From contig NZ_JAFBIQ010000003.1 of assembly GCF_021531315.1 (NCBI RefSeq), positions 62,001 through 126,000 of the forward strand: DNA of 64,000 bases, written 5' to 3'. Numbering within the stretch: position 1 is the stretch's first letter; each line of letters opens with the position of its first letter. The notes beneath the pieces are model-generated. The model saw only the letters and a program-made list of their open reading frames with translations, was not told the origin of the DNA and did not search any database. The DNA comes from Oscillibacter valericigenes (GTDB taxonomy: Bacteria; Bacillota; Clostridia; Oscillospirales; Oscillospiraceae). Below are positions 1-7,723 of this stretch, in pieces. The position numbers were made by a program, and so were the translations under genes.

Positions 1-49
1 CGCTCTCGTAGTTGCGGAAATGCTCGAGCGTGAGGGAGTCAAGACGCAT
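1..49 (-). CDS. recF: RecF, N-terminal fragment (runs off the window)
   Basis: Only the first 16 codons are in the window; they read MRLDSLTLEHFRNYES, the typical opening of RecF, the SMC-like ATPase that loads RecA at gaps. The start codon overlaps the 3' end of yaaA by 11 bases, which implies translational coupling. The order dnaA-dnaN-yaaA-recF is the standard Firmicute origin arrangement and supports the call. The rest of the gene lies outside the window. Confidence 0.9.
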   Translation of the reverse strand, partial: MRLDSLTLEHFRNYES

Positions 50-254
50 GGCTGACGGTGAGCTCGCGGTTTTCAAAGGTGACGATGTCGCCCGGGCGGA
101 GCTTTTTGCCGCGCTGCGTACAAATCTCTCCGTTGACCTTGACCTCGCCGTCTAAAATGCGGAGCTTGGCCTCGCCGCCGGTGGAGACGAGATCGGCGAG
201 TTTCAAAAGATCCTGGAGCTTGATAAATTCGGTGGTGATGGGAATGGTGGTCAT
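39..254 (-). CDS. yaaA: S4-domain RNA-binding protein YaaA
   Basis: A 71-residue protein made of a single S4 domain. The central part (GGEAKLRILDGEVKVNGE) has the S4 pattern seen in RlbA/YaaA proteins located between dnaN and recF. S4 domains bind structured RNA, and family members are linked to the ribosome; the exact role is poorly defined. It lies 27 bases downstream of dnaN and overlaps the recF start, so it is probably co-transcribed with both. The length is normal for the family. Confidence 0.9.
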   Translation of the reverse strand: MTTIPITTEFIKLQDLLKLADLVSTGGEAKLRILDGEVKVNGEICTQRGKKLRPGDIVTFENRELTVSHAS

Positions 255-281
255 AAAGGGACCTCTTTTCTTCTTATTGCG

Positions 282-1394
282 TTATTGCGCCTTCAGACGG
301 ACGGGCAGGACCATATAAAGGAAGCTCTCCTCCCCTTCGGTGGGGACGAGAATGGCGGGAGAGATACCTGTATTGAGCTCAAGCTTCACCTCGTCGGCGG
401 GGGCGTAGCGCAGCGCGTCCATGAGGTAGCGGTTGTTGAAGCCGATCTCAAGGCCCTGCCCGTCGCCATCGATGCGGCAGACATCCTTGGCGTCGCCGTT
501 GGCGGTTTTGGCGGAGAGGAGCACCTTATCCTCTTCAAAGATGCAGCGCACGGGGCTTTTGAGCTTTTCGGAGATGACGACGCTCACGCGGTCGAGGCTT
601 TCGAGCATGGCCTTGCTGTCGATGGTGACGGTGATGGGATTGCGGCGCGGAATGGCGTTTTTATAATCGAGAAATTCACCCTCAAGGCGGCGGCAGATCA
701 GCTCCGTTTCGCCTATTTCAAAGAGGATGTGGCGCTGGCCGAGGGTGATGACGGCGAGGGCGTCGATGTCCTCACAGATCTTCTCGACCTCGTTGAGCGC
801 GGTACCCGGCGCGACGAAGGAGAAAGCGCCGCCCTCAATGCGCTCAAGCGGCTCGCGACGCAGGGCGAGTCGAAAGCCGTCGACCGCGACGACGGTGAGA
901 CCGTTTTCGCCGATCTCGAAAAGCTCGCCCATGTGGACGGGGCGCGCCTCGTTTGTGGAAACGGCAAAGGAGGTCTGCTGGATCATGGCGCGGAGCGTCT
1001 TTTCGGGAAGGGAGACAGAATATTTCTCCTCGACTTCGGGGAGCTCCGGAAAATCGGCGGCGGAGAGGGCCAAAACATCGAAGTCGGCATCGCCGCAGGA
1101 GAGGTGGACCATGAGCTTTTCGTCGGCGGAGAAGGTGATCATGTCGTCGGGCATACGGCGGATGATGTCGCCGAAGAGGCGCGCGGAGAGGACCAGCTCG
1201 CCGCTCTCCTGCTCTTCGACGGAAAAGCGGGTGCGGATGCCCGTTTGCATATTGTAGCCGGAAACGGTGAGCACACCATCCTCACAGCGCAGGAGCAGCC
1301 CCTCGAGCGCGGGGATGGAGCTTTTTGCGGCGACCGCGCGGGAGGCGGTGTTGATGGCATTTTGAAGGAGAAGCTTCTCGCAGGAAAATTTCAT
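282..1394 (-). CDS. dnaN: DNA polymerase III beta subunit (sliding clamp)
   Basis: A 370-residue protein matching the sliding clamp in length and sequence. It opens MKFSCEKLLLQNAINTASRA and ends with the conserved clamp C-terminus (PTEGEESFLYMVLPVRL). The homodimeric ring encircles DNA and tethers the replicative polymerase, mismatch-repair and other partners through a hydrophobic cleft that includes the C-terminal residues. It follows dnaA across the origin region and precedes yaaA and recF. The purine-rich stretch gaaaggaagcgc just before the ATG is a plausible ribosome-binding site. Confidence 0.97.
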   Translation of the reverse strand: MKFSCEKLLLQNAINTASRAVAAKSSIPALEGLLLRCEDGVLTVSGYNMQTGIRTRFSVEEQESGELVLSARLFGDIIRRMPDDMITFSADEKLMVHLSCGDADFDVLALSAADFPELPEVEEKYSVSLPEKTLRAMIQQTSFAVSTNEARPVHMGELFEIGENGLTVVAVDGFRLALRREPLERIEGGAFSFVAPGTALNEVEKICEDIDALAVITLGQRHILFEIGETELICRRLEGEFLDYKNAIPRRNPITVTIDSKAMLESLDRVSVVISEKLKSPVRCIFEEDKVLLSAKTANGDAKDVCRIDGDGQGLEIGFNNRYLMDALRYAPADEVKLELNTGISPAILVPTEGEESFLYMVLPVRLKAQ

Positions 1395-1611
1395 GATGCG
1401 CTTCCTTTCTTAAAAAAGAATAGAATATTTCGTCGTTTTCGTAGTAGAGAAGGAAAGGTGTGGAAAAGTGGCAGGAGCCGTAGAAAAACAAGGAAATGGG
1501 AGTGTGGAAAAAGCTGTGGGAAAAGAGGCGGGATTTTCCGCGGCTGTGGAAAGAATGGGATATCCACAGCCGTCGTCGCAGTCGTCTTGTTAACTGTGGG
1601 GAGAAGGGGCG
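1395..1611. other. Probable replication origin (oriC) with DnaA-box cluster
   Basis: This dnaA-dnaN intergenic stretch holds several 9-mers close to the DnaA box TGTGGATAA: TGTGGAAAA at 1459-1467 and 1503-1511, TGTGGGAAA at 1515-1523, TGTGGAAAG at 1545-1553, an inverted ATATCCACA at 1560-1568 and TGTGGGGAG at 1595-1603. An A/T-rich tract (about 1407-1440) next to dnaN is a candidate unwinding element. Between it and the first box lies TAGTAG (1442-1447), resembling a DnaA-trio. The order dnaA, boxes, trio, AT-rich DNA, dnaN is that of the Bacillus subtilis unwinding region. No perfect consensus box is present. Confidence 0.75.
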
Positions 1612-2931
1612 TTATTTTTTGGAGTTGATGTTGATGGTGATGTCCTTGATCGTTTGGGCAAAGGCGGGATCGCTCTGAAGCTTGCTTTCGACCTGCTCGA
1701 GCGCGTGGAGGACGGTGGTGTGGTCGCGTCCGCCAAAGGCGCGGCCGATGTCGGGCGTTGAGAGGTTCGTCATGCGGCGGACGAGGTACATCGCCGCCTG
1801 ACGGGCGGTGACGGCCTCGCGGCTGCGGGAGGGACCCTTGACGACCGATTCGTCGATGCCGAAAAAGCGCGAGACCTCGTCGATGATCGAGGCGGCGGTG
1901 GGAATGTATTCATTGGACTTGCGCAGCATATCGCGCACGGCGCGGTTGGCGCTCTCCTCGTCCATCTCCTTGCCAATGAGGTCGCGGTAAGCGAGGATCT
2001 TGTTCATCGTGCCCTCTAATTGGCGGACATTGCTTGTGACATTTTCGGCGATGTATTTGGCGATGTCGTCGTCGATGGCAGTTCCCCACTGGGCGGCTTT
2101 ATTTTTGATGATGGCAAGGCGCGTTTCAAAGTCCGGCGGCTGGACATCAACGAGCAGCCCCCACTCAAAGCGGGTTTGCAGACGGTCCTCAAGCTGCTGC
2201 ATCTCCTTGGGTGAGCGGTCGGAGGTCAGGACGATCTGTCGCTTGGACTCGTAGAGGGTGTTGAAGGTATGGAAGAATTCCTCCTGCGTCTGCTTGCGGC
2301 CGGCGATGAACTGCACGTCGTCCATCAGCAGAAGGTCGGCGTCGCGGTACTTGCTGCGGAACTCGACATTTTTACCGCTGCGGATCGCCTCGACAAGCTC
2401 GTTGGTGAAATCGTCGCCCTTGATGTAGACGATCTTCGCATCGGGCGATTTGGTGCGGATCTCGTGGGCGATGGCGTAAATGAGGTGCGTTTTGCCGAGG
2501 CCCGAGTCACCGTAGATGAAGAGCGGGTTATAGTGCTCGGCGGGCGCGTCCGCCACGGCGCGGGAGGCGGCGTAGGCGAGTTTGTTGCTGTCGCCGACGA
2601 CGAAGGTATCGAAGGTGAATTCGCCGGACTCTAACAAAGAGGTCGGCTTTTTGGGCTTCTCTTGCCCAAACTTCGCGCGCTCGGCGGCGGAGAGCAGCTT
2701 GACCTCGAAATCGGCGGAGAAGATCTCGTGCAGGGCGGTTTTGAGGTTCGGCAGGAAGAGGGACTCGATGGTGCCGCGCTTGAAGTCGTTGGGGCAGCAG
2801 AGGTAAAAGGTCATGTCGCGGATGGCGACGGCCTCCGCCTCGTCGAACCAGGTGGAGATGGCCGTTTCAGCAAGGCCGCCTGCGCGCAGACGCTCGAGCA
2901 CGACCTGCCAGACATCGGATACAGAATTCAA
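1612..2931 (-). CDS. dnaA: Chromosomal replication initiator DnaA
   Basis: A 439-residue AAA+ initiator that binds DnaA boxes and melts oriC. Visible are the N-terminal domain I (SVSDVWQVVLERL), Walker A GDSGLGKTHL (about residue 145), Walker B LLLMDDVQF, and the C-terminal DNA-binding signature GRDHTTVLHALEQVE. The reading frame is open further upstream, but the best start is the TTG at 2931: an AAAGGAG ribosome-binding site lies eight bases before it and the protein then begins MNSVSDVWQ as in relatives. Its own promoter lies at 3003-3031. Confidence 0.97.
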   Translation of the reverse strand: MNSVSDVWQVVLERLRAGGLAETAISTWFDEAEAVAIRDMTFYLCCPNDFKRGTIESLFLPNLKTALHEIFSADFEVKLLSAAERAKFGQEKPKKPTSLLESGEFTFDTFVVGDSNKLAYAASRAVADAPAEHYNPLFIYGDSGLGKTHLIYAIAHEIRTKSPDAKIVYIKGDDFTNELVEAIRSGKNVEFRSKYRDADLLLMDDVQFIAGRKQTQEEFFHTFNTLYESKRQIVLTSDRSPKEMQQLEDRLQTRFEWGLLVDVQPPDFETRLAIIKNKAAQWGTAIDDDIAKYIAENVTSNVRQLEGTMNKILAYRDLIGKEMDEESANRAVRDMLRKSNEYIPTAASIIDEVSRFFGIDESVVKGPSRSREAVTARQAAMYLVRRMTNLSTPDIGRAFGGRDHTTVLHALEQVESKLQSDPAFAQTIKDITININSKK

Positions 2932-3002
2932 AGGGAACGCTCCTTTCGTGCGTGGGAATGAAAGCGCGGCGAACGGGGCGCGGCGCAAAATATCACGGAA
3001 GT

Positions 3003-3031
3003 ATTATAGCAGAGAGAGGGGGAAAAAGCAA
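3003..3031 (-). promoter_or_regulatory. dnaA promoter, sigma-A type
   Basis: Read on the minus strand: TTGCTT (3026-3031), a 17-base spacer, then a perfect TATAAT (3003-3008). It points towards dnaA, whose TTG start is about 70 bases downstream. Confidence 0.8.
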
Positions 3032-3101
3032 CCGATATTTTATATTTAGATAATGTATAGAGCAGAATGAAAAAGGGGCTTGCGGCCGCGGGGATGGGAG
3101 A

Positions 3102-3147
3102 CCACAAGATTTTGTGGCTTGACAGAGAGGAGGCAATTTTGTATAAT
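3102..3147 (+). promoter_or_regulatory. rpmH operon promoter with adjacent inverted repeat
   Basis: A perfect sigma-A promoter: TTGACA (3119-3124), a 17-base spacer and TATAAT (3142-3147). Immediately upstream is an inverted repeat CCACAA-gatt-TTGTGG (3102-3117) that abuts the -35 box. It diverges from the dnaA promoter about 90 bases away. It drives rpmH and probably rnpA-yidD-yidC-jag. Confidence 0.85.
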
Positions 3148-3264
3148 ATCTTCTGCGTTGCGTTAGGCGCAGCGCAAAAAATGGCTACTGCGGGGGCGGG
3201 AGACCGCCGCCGTCGAGTAAGAGCGGCAAAAGCCGCCTGCAAATTTTTTAGGAGGTGTAACGCA

Positions 3265-3405
3265 ATGGCTACTTCTCGTACCTATCAGCCCAAGAAGCTG
3301 CAGCGCTCCAAGGAGCACGGTTTCCGCAAGAGAATGGCGACCGCAAACGGCCGTAAGGTCCTCGCCCGCCGCCGTGCAAGAGGCCGCGCCCGCCTGACCC
3401 ATTGA
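3265..3405 (+). CDS. rpmH: Ribosomal protein bL34
   Basis: A 46-residue, highly basic protein with the bL34 sequence ([20 protein letters not shown] and an arginine-rich tail). It is a component of the large ribosomal subunit. The ATG at 3265 follows an AGGAGGTG ribosome-binding site; the frame is open upstream but the extra residues match nothing in bL34. Being directly upstream of rnpA next to the origin is standard. The length is normal. Confidence 0.98.
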   Translation: MATSRTYQPKKLQRSKEHGFRKRMATANGRKVLARRRARGRARLTH

Positions 3406-3438
3406 GGGAGCCAAAGGCGCATCGCATATAGATAACCG

Positions 3439-3470
3439 AGGGACGGACGATGGGAAAAATCGCCGTCCCT
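3439..3470 (+). repeat. rpmH-rnpA intergenic hairpin
   Basis: AGGGACGG (3439-3446) pairs with CCGTCCCT (3463-3470), and an inner CGA/TCG extends the stem. No T-run follows, so it is not an intrinsic terminator. It may be an mRNA processing or stability element that sets the large excess of bL34 over RnpA; that role is inference. Confidence 0.5.
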
Positions 3471-3513
3471 TAGAGGCTATCGACCGAGATCGGAACGATG
3501 CAGGAGAGAGACT

Positions 3514-3858
3514 GTGAAGCCAACGATGAGCGTAAAGGAAAATTACGAGTTTCGCCGGATCTACGCCAAGGGGCGCTCCGGCGTTTCGCCGTATCTTGTG
3601 ATCTACGCGCGGCCTAACCGCAGAGGACACAACCGCCTCGGCGTGACGGCGAGCACCAAGCTCGGCCATGCCGTGGTGAGAAACCGTGTGCGGCGGCGTC
3701 TGCGCGAGATCTTCCGGCTCAATCAGGATAAGCTCAAGCAGGGCTATGACTTCATCCTCGTCGCGCGCACGCGCGCGGTGGGGGCGGAATACCGCGAGCT
3801 GGAGCGCGCGTTTCTGGGCGTGTGCAAAAGGCTCGGGCTGCGGGAGGACAAGCCGTGA
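3514..3858 (+). CDS. rnpA: Ribonuclease P protein component
   Basis: A 114-residue basic protein, the protein cofactor of RNase P, which trims tRNA 5' leaders. The RNP signature is visible as [20 protein letters not shown] (about residues 49-68), and the N-terminus has the usual V-K-x-x-x-EF-R-I-Y pattern. It starts with GTG at 3514 after an AGGAG site; an internal ATG five codons later is less well spaced. Its stop codon overlaps the yidD start in a GTGA, implying coupled translation. Confidence 0.96.
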   Translation: MKPTMSVKENYEFRRIYAKGRSGVSPYLVIYARPNRRGHNRLGVTASTKLGHAVVRNRVRRRLREIFRLNQDKLKQGYDFILVARTRAVGAEYRELERAFLGVCKRLGLREDKP

Positions 3859-4070
3859 AGCGCGCTTTGCTCGCGCTCGTGCGCTTTTACCGCAGGAGCA
3901 TCTCTCCCCTGCGCCCCCCCTGCTGCCGCTTCATCCCCACCTGCTCGCAGTACGCGCTCGAGGCCATCGAGAAGTACGGCGCGCTCAAGGGAGGCTGGCT
4001 GGCGTTTCGGCGGATCATGCGATGCCACCCGTTCTATAAGGGCGGGAAAATCTACGACCCCGTTCCCTGA
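3855..4070 (+). CDS. yidD: Membrane protein insertion efficiency factor YidD
   Basis: A 71-residue protein with the compact YidD pattern: FYRRSISPL near the N-terminus, then [20 protein letters not shown] and a C-terminal RIMRCHPF. YidD is a small inner-membrane-associated protein that helps YidC-dependent insertion. The start is taken as the GTG at 3855, which overlaps the rnpA stop by four bases and follows a GGGAGG site; an upstream in-frame start at 3822 would add residues unlike the family. It lies between rnpA and yidC, as expected. Confidence 0.93.
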   Translation: MKRALLALVRFYRRSISPLRPPCCRFIPTCSQYALEAIEKYGALKGGWLAFRRIMRCHPFYKGGKIYDPVP

Positions 4071-4103
4071 GCGGGAACACCAAAAAACACGGAGGAAACA
4101 ATA

Positions 4104-5255
4104 ATGTTTGCAACGCTCGGATACTATATCTGTATCCCCTTCGCATGGCTGCTCCGCGTGCTCTATGAGCTGACGATGTCCTATGGCTGGGCGCTGGTGC
4201 TCTTCACCGTGGTCATCAAGCTGGTGCTGCTGCCCTTCCAGATCAAATCGAAGAAGAGCATGATGCGCATGAGCCGCTTCCAGCCCATGATCAAGGAGAT
4301 ACAGACGCGCTATAAGAACAATCAGGTCAAGATGAACGAGGAGATGCAGCGGCTCTATGCCGAGGAGGGCATCAACCCCATGAGCGGCTGCCTGTGGAGC
4401 TTTCTGCCCTTCCCCATCCTCATCGCGCTCTATTCCATCATCCGTCAGCCCATCACCCGCTTTATGATGCTCACGACGACTGCCATGCAGGGCGTGATCG
4501 ACGCGGTGGAGACCGCGGGCTTTGACCTCAGCGCCATTGCGATGGTGAAGGACGGCGTGGTGAGCATGAAGGACGGCCTGACGCAGCTGCAGCCCTACGG
4601 CCAGATCGCGCTCGTGAAGGCCGCGCAGGAGCTGGGCGTCACGCTGCCCGAGGGCTGGATCAACATGGACTTCAGCTTCCTCGGCATGGACCTCACGCTG
4701 ATTCCCAAGGATGCGCTCGGACAGCTCGGGACCGGCGGCTGGGCCGTCATCGGCGTGCTGCTCATCCCCGTCATCTCCGGTGCGCTGAGCTTCTGGCAGT
4801 CCAAGGTCACCATGGCCGGCAATCCCGCCGCTGCGGACCCCGGCGACCCCACCGCGCGCTCGACGCGCATGATGATGTGGATGATGCCCGTCATGTCGCT
4901 ATGGATCGGCTTCACCCTGCCAGCGTCGCTGGGCGTGTACTGGATCGCCAACAGCATTCTGATGCTCGTGCAGGAAAAGGCGCTCAACAAGTATTTTAAG
5001 AAGTCCATGGCCGCGGAGGATGAGGCGCGCGAAAAGAAGCGCAACGAGGACCGCATCCGCCGCATGGAGGAGGCCCGCGTGGCCCAGCAGCAGCGCGACG
5101 AGAAGAAGAGCCTGAAGGAAAAGCAGCGCGCCGCGCAGGCCGCCAAGGCCGCCAAGGCCGAGAAGGCCAAGCGCGCCACCACCGAGAACGGCCGCATCGG
5201 AGACCGTCCGTACGCGAGAGGCCGTTCGTTCAACGCCGACCATTACGGCGAATAA
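4104..5255 (+). CDS. yidC: Membrane protein insertase YidC/OxaA
   Basis: A 383-residue insertase that places proteins in the cytoplasmic membrane, alone or with Sec. Features: an N-terminal hydrophobic segment without a lipobox, a first core helix with the key arginine-bearing loop region near FQIKSKKSMMRMSRFQPMI, transmembrane segments near residues 8-50, 95-120, 210-230, 262-285 and about 290-300, and a long Lys/Arg/Ala-rich tail (about 300-383) suited to ribosome binding. It is longer than Bacillus SpoIIIJ because of a loop (about 125-205) after the second helix, typical of clostridial forms. Confidence 0.96.
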   Translation: MFATLGYYICIPFAWLLRVLYELTMSYGWALVLFTVVIKLVLLPFQIKSKKSMMRMSRFQPMIKEIQTRYKNNQVKMNEEMQRLYAEEGINPMSGCLWSFLPFPILIALYSIIRQPITRFMMLTTTAMQGVIDAVETAGFDLSAIAMVKDGVVSMKDGLTQLQPYGQIALVKAAQELGVTLPEGWINMDFSFLGMDLTLIPKDALGQLGTGGWAVIGVLLIPVISGALSFWQSKVTMAGNPAAADPGDPTARSTRMMMWMMPVMSLWIGFTLPASLGVYWIANSILMLVQEKALNKYFKKSMAAEDEAREKKRNEDRIRRMEEARVAQQQRDEKKSLKEKQRAAQAAKAAKAEKAKRATTENGRIGDRPYARGRSFNADHYGE

Positions 5256-5275
5256 GGAAAAGGAGCTTATCTTAG

Positions 5276-6139
5276 ATGATTAAGTTTATCGATATGACGG
5301 GCAAGACCGAGGACGAGGCCCTGCGCCGCGCGCTCGAGCAGCTCGGTATGGAGCGTGACGATGTCTCTGTGGAGATCATCGAGCGCGCGAAGTCCGGCTT
5401 CCTCGGCATCGGCGGCTCGCCCGCAACGATCCGTGTCAGCTATGACGACGGTCAGCCCGAGCCCAAGGAGGAGCCGAAAGTAAGCGAGGCCAAGCCCGCC
5501 GCGCCCAAGGCAGAGAAAAAGCCCGTTTACTGTGCAGAGATCTTGCAGAAGAAGGAGGTCCGCGCGAAGGAGAAGCCCGAGCGCGAGAGCCGCCGCAGCG
5601 AGCGCAGGGACGAGCGTCCCGCGCGCGAGGAAAAGAAGGTCCGCGAGCCGGTCGTGCTCGGCGAGGAGGTCCGCGACGAGAAGAGCGAGGAGATCCGCGC
5701 GTTTTTGAAGGGTCTGCTCGAGCACATGGATTCCGCCGCGGAGGTCAAGGTCTACGAGGTCGAAAAGGGCCGCTATAAGGTCATTTTAGAGGGCGAAAAG
5801 CTCGGCGCGCTCATTGGCCGCCGCGGCGAAACGCTCGACGCCATTCAGCAGCTGACGAACTATTCCGTCAACCGCAGCGGCGAGAGCAAGCGCGCCCGCG
5901 TGCAGATCGACGCGGAGAATTACCGCGAAAAGCGCGAGGAGAGCCTCGAGCGCCTGGCGCAGAAGGTCGCGGGGAAGGTGGTCAAGTATCGCCGCAACGT
6001 GACGCTTGAGCCGATGAACGCCTACGAGCGCCATGTGATCCACACGGCCTTGCAGGACACGCAGTACATCACGACCTTCTCCATCGGCACGGAGCCGAAC
6101 CGCCGCGTGGTGGTCTCCTACGACCGCACGAAGCAGTAA
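5276..6139 (+). CDS. jag: Jag/KhpB RNA-binding protein
   Basis: A 287-residue cytoplasmic RNA-binding protein. The Jag-N domain spans about residues 1-55 (IKFIDMTGKTEDEALRRAL, KSGFLGIG). It is followed by a charged Lys/Glu/Arg-rich linker, a KH domain with LIGRRGETLDAIQQL (about 180-200) and a C-terminal R3H domain (MNAYERHVIHTAL). KhpB partners KhpA in several Firmicutes and affects cell division. It lies 20 bases after yidC, the conserved position, and is the last gene before a strong terminator. Confidence 0.96.
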   Translation: MIKFIDMTGKTEDEALRRALEQLGMERDDVSVEIIERAKSGFLGIGGSPATIRVSYDDGQPEPKEEPKVSEAKPAAPKAEKKPVYCAEILQKKEVRAKEKPERESRRSERRDERPAREEKKVREPVVLGEEVRDEKSEEIRAFLKGLLEHMDSAAEVKVYEVEKGRYKVILEGEKLGALIGRRGETLDAIQQLTNYSVNRSGESKRARVQIDAENYREKREESLERLAQKVAGKVVKYRRNVTLEPMNAYERHVIHTALQDTQYITTFSIGTEPNRRVVVSYDRTKQ

Positions 6140-6154
6140 AAAAGAACAGGAAAG

Positions 6155-6178
6155 AAAAGACGCCTTCGGGCGTCTTTT
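6155..6178 (+). terminator. Terminator of the rpmH-jag operon
   Basis: A perfect 10-bp stem, AAAAGACGCC / GGCGTCTTTT, closed by a TTCG tetraloop, followed by a T-rich run (ccttttt). It lies 15 bases after the jag stop. Confidence 0.93.
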
Positions 6179-6192
6179 CCTTTTTCGTACGC

Positions 6193-6221
6193 TTGTTTTT
6201 TTGAAAGGATTTTGGTATGAT
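6193..6221 (+). promoter_or_regulatory. Promoter of xth
   Basis: TTGTTT (6193-6198), a 17-base spacer and TATGAT (6216-6221). It lies just past the jag terminator. Transcription would begin near 6228, which rules out the upstream in-frame start at 6217 for xth. Confidence 0.7.
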
Positions 6222-6270
6222 ACAAAAGAAAAAATATACACAGGAGAAAAAACGGGAGGAAACGGGAACG

Positions 6271-7023
6271 ATGAAGCTGGTATCGTGGAATGTCAACGGC
6301 CTGCGGGCCTGCCTCAATAAGGGCTTTTTGGATTTCGTGGCGCTCGCGGACGCGGACGCGATCTGTTTGCAGGAGACAAAATTGCAGCCGCATCAGGTGA
6401 GCTTTGAGCTGCCGGGCTATCAGATGTTTTTCAACAGCGCCGACAAGGCGGGCTACTCCGGTACGGCGATTTTGACGCGAAGAGAGCCGATCAGCGTCAC
6501 CTACGACTTCGGCGACGACGAGCACCGCCACGAGGGGCGCGTTATCACGGCGGAGTATGAGGACTTTTACCTCGTGTGCTGCTATACGCCCAACTCGCAG
6601 GACGAGCTGCGGCGGCTGCCCTACCGAATGCGCTGGGAGGACGAGCTGCGCGGCTATCTCTGCGAACTGGACAAGGTCAAGCCCGTGGTGTACTGCGGCG
6701 ACCTGAATGTGGCGCACGAGGAGATCGACCTGAAAAACCCCAAGACGAACCACTTTAACCCCGGCTTTTCCGATGAGGAGCGCGGAAAGCTGACCGAGCT
6801 GCTTGCGGCGGGCTTTGTGGACTCGTTCCGCGCGCTCTGGCCCGACCGCGCCGACGCCTATTCGTGGTGGAGCTACCGCGCGGCGTCGCGGGCGCGGAAT
6901 GTGGGCTGGAGGATCGACTATTTTATCGTCTCCGAGCGGCTGCGCGGACGCATCAGGAAGGCGGAAATTTGGAGCGAGATCATGGGCAGCGACCACTGTC
7001 CCGTGATGCTGGAGCTTGATTGA
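6271..7023 (+). CDS. xth: Exodeoxyribonuclease III (AP endonuclease)
   Basis: A 250-residue Exo III family enzyme that nicks DNA at abasic sites and has 3'-5' exonuclease and 3'-phosphatase activity in base-excision repair. Motifs visible: WNVNGLRA at the start, CLQETKLQ (metal-binding Glu), YCGDLNVAHEEIDL, and the terminal GSDHCPVML with the catalytic His. The ATG at 6271 follows a GGGAGGAAA site and gives the family's normal N-terminus MKLVSWNVNG. It opens a run of repair genes. Confidence 0.95.
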   Translation: MKLVSWNVNGLRACLNKGFLDFVALADADAICLQETKLQPHQVSFELPGYQMFFNSADKAGYSGTAILTRREPISVTYDFGDDEHRHEGRVITAEYEDFYLVCCYTPNSQDELRRLPYRMRWEDELRGYLCELDKVKPVVYCGDLNVAHEEIDLKNPKTNHFNPGFSDEERGKLTELLAAGFVDSFRALWPDRADAYSWWSYRAASRARNVGWRIDYFIVSERLRGRIRKAEIWSEIMGSDHCPVMLELD

Positions 7024-7037
7024 GAGAGGGTGAGCAA

Positions 7038-7712
7038 ATGGGCGTGCACGAGGGACATCGCGCGCGGAAAAAGGAACAGTTCCGCAAGCATGGGCTCGAC
7101 GCCTTTGCCGACCATGAGGCGCTGGAGCTGCTGCTTTACTACGCCATTCCGCGGCAGGACACAAATCCCATCGCGCACCGGCTGCTCGAGCGCTTCGGCT
7201 CGCTTGAGGGTGTGTTTTCCGCGCCCTGTGCGGAGCTGCAGAAGGTCGAGGGCGTGGGCGAGAGCGCCGCGACGCTCATCCGACTGCTCTTTCCGCTCTG
7301 CCGCCGTGTGCGCACGGCGGGCGTAAAGCACGAGATCATTCTCAACACGCGCGAGAATGTCGGGGATTTCTTTTTGGAGCTGTTTCTCGGCGAGCGGCAG
7401 GAGGTATTTTACGAGGTCTGCCTGGACGCGAAGGGAAAGCTGCTCGCCTGCTTCCGACTGGCCGAGGGGAGCGCGGATCAGGTGAGCGTCAATATGCGCG
7501 CGATCGTGGAAAACGCGCTCAACGCGAACGCGAGCCTTGTGCTGCTCGCGCACAACCATCCGAGCGGCGTGGCGCTACCGAGCAATGCGGACAGTCAGAC
7601 GACCTTGCAGATCCGGCGGGCGCTGGCGGATATCGGCGTGGAGCTGGTGGATCATATCATCGTCGCGGACGACGACTTTGTGTCGCTGCGCGACAGCAAA
7701 CTGTTCAACTGA
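7038..7712 (+). CDS. radC: RadC family protein (JAB/MPN domain)
   Basis: A 224-residue RadC-like protein with an N-terminal helix-hairpin-helix region (about residues 20-90, [13 protein letters not shown]) and a C-terminal JAB metallo-hydrolase-like domain bearing the LAHNHPSG motif. The biochemical role of RadC is unresolved; a recombination-repair function has been proposed and questioned. The start is the ATG at 7038, preceded by GAGGGTGAG. It lies between xth and uvrB and is probably co-transcribed with them. Confidence 0.92.
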   Translation: MGVHEGHRARKKEQFRKHGLDAFADHEALELLLYYAIPRQDTNPIAHRLLERFGSLEGVFSAPCAELQKVEGVGESAATLIRLLFPLCRRVRTAGVKHEIILNTRENVGDFFLELFLGERQEVFYEVCLDAKGKLLACFRLAEGSADQVSVNMRAIVENALNANASLVLLAHNHPSGVALPSNADSQTTLQIRRALADIGVELVDHIIVADDDFVSLRDSKLFN

Positions 7713-7723
7713 GGAGGCGGACG

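Noticed and set aside
285-1628. A long plus-strand open frame (447 codons) opposite dnaN.
   Set aside because: It is the antisense of a certain gene in GC-rich DNA, has low-complexity Asp/Glu/Val/Gly content and no matching family or start signal.
3181-3264. A second ATGGCTACT in frame 84 bases before rpmH, as if a longer L34 or a leader peptide existed.
   Set aside because: No ribosome-binding site precedes it, the extra residues match no L34, and the true ATG has a strong AGGAGGTG site.
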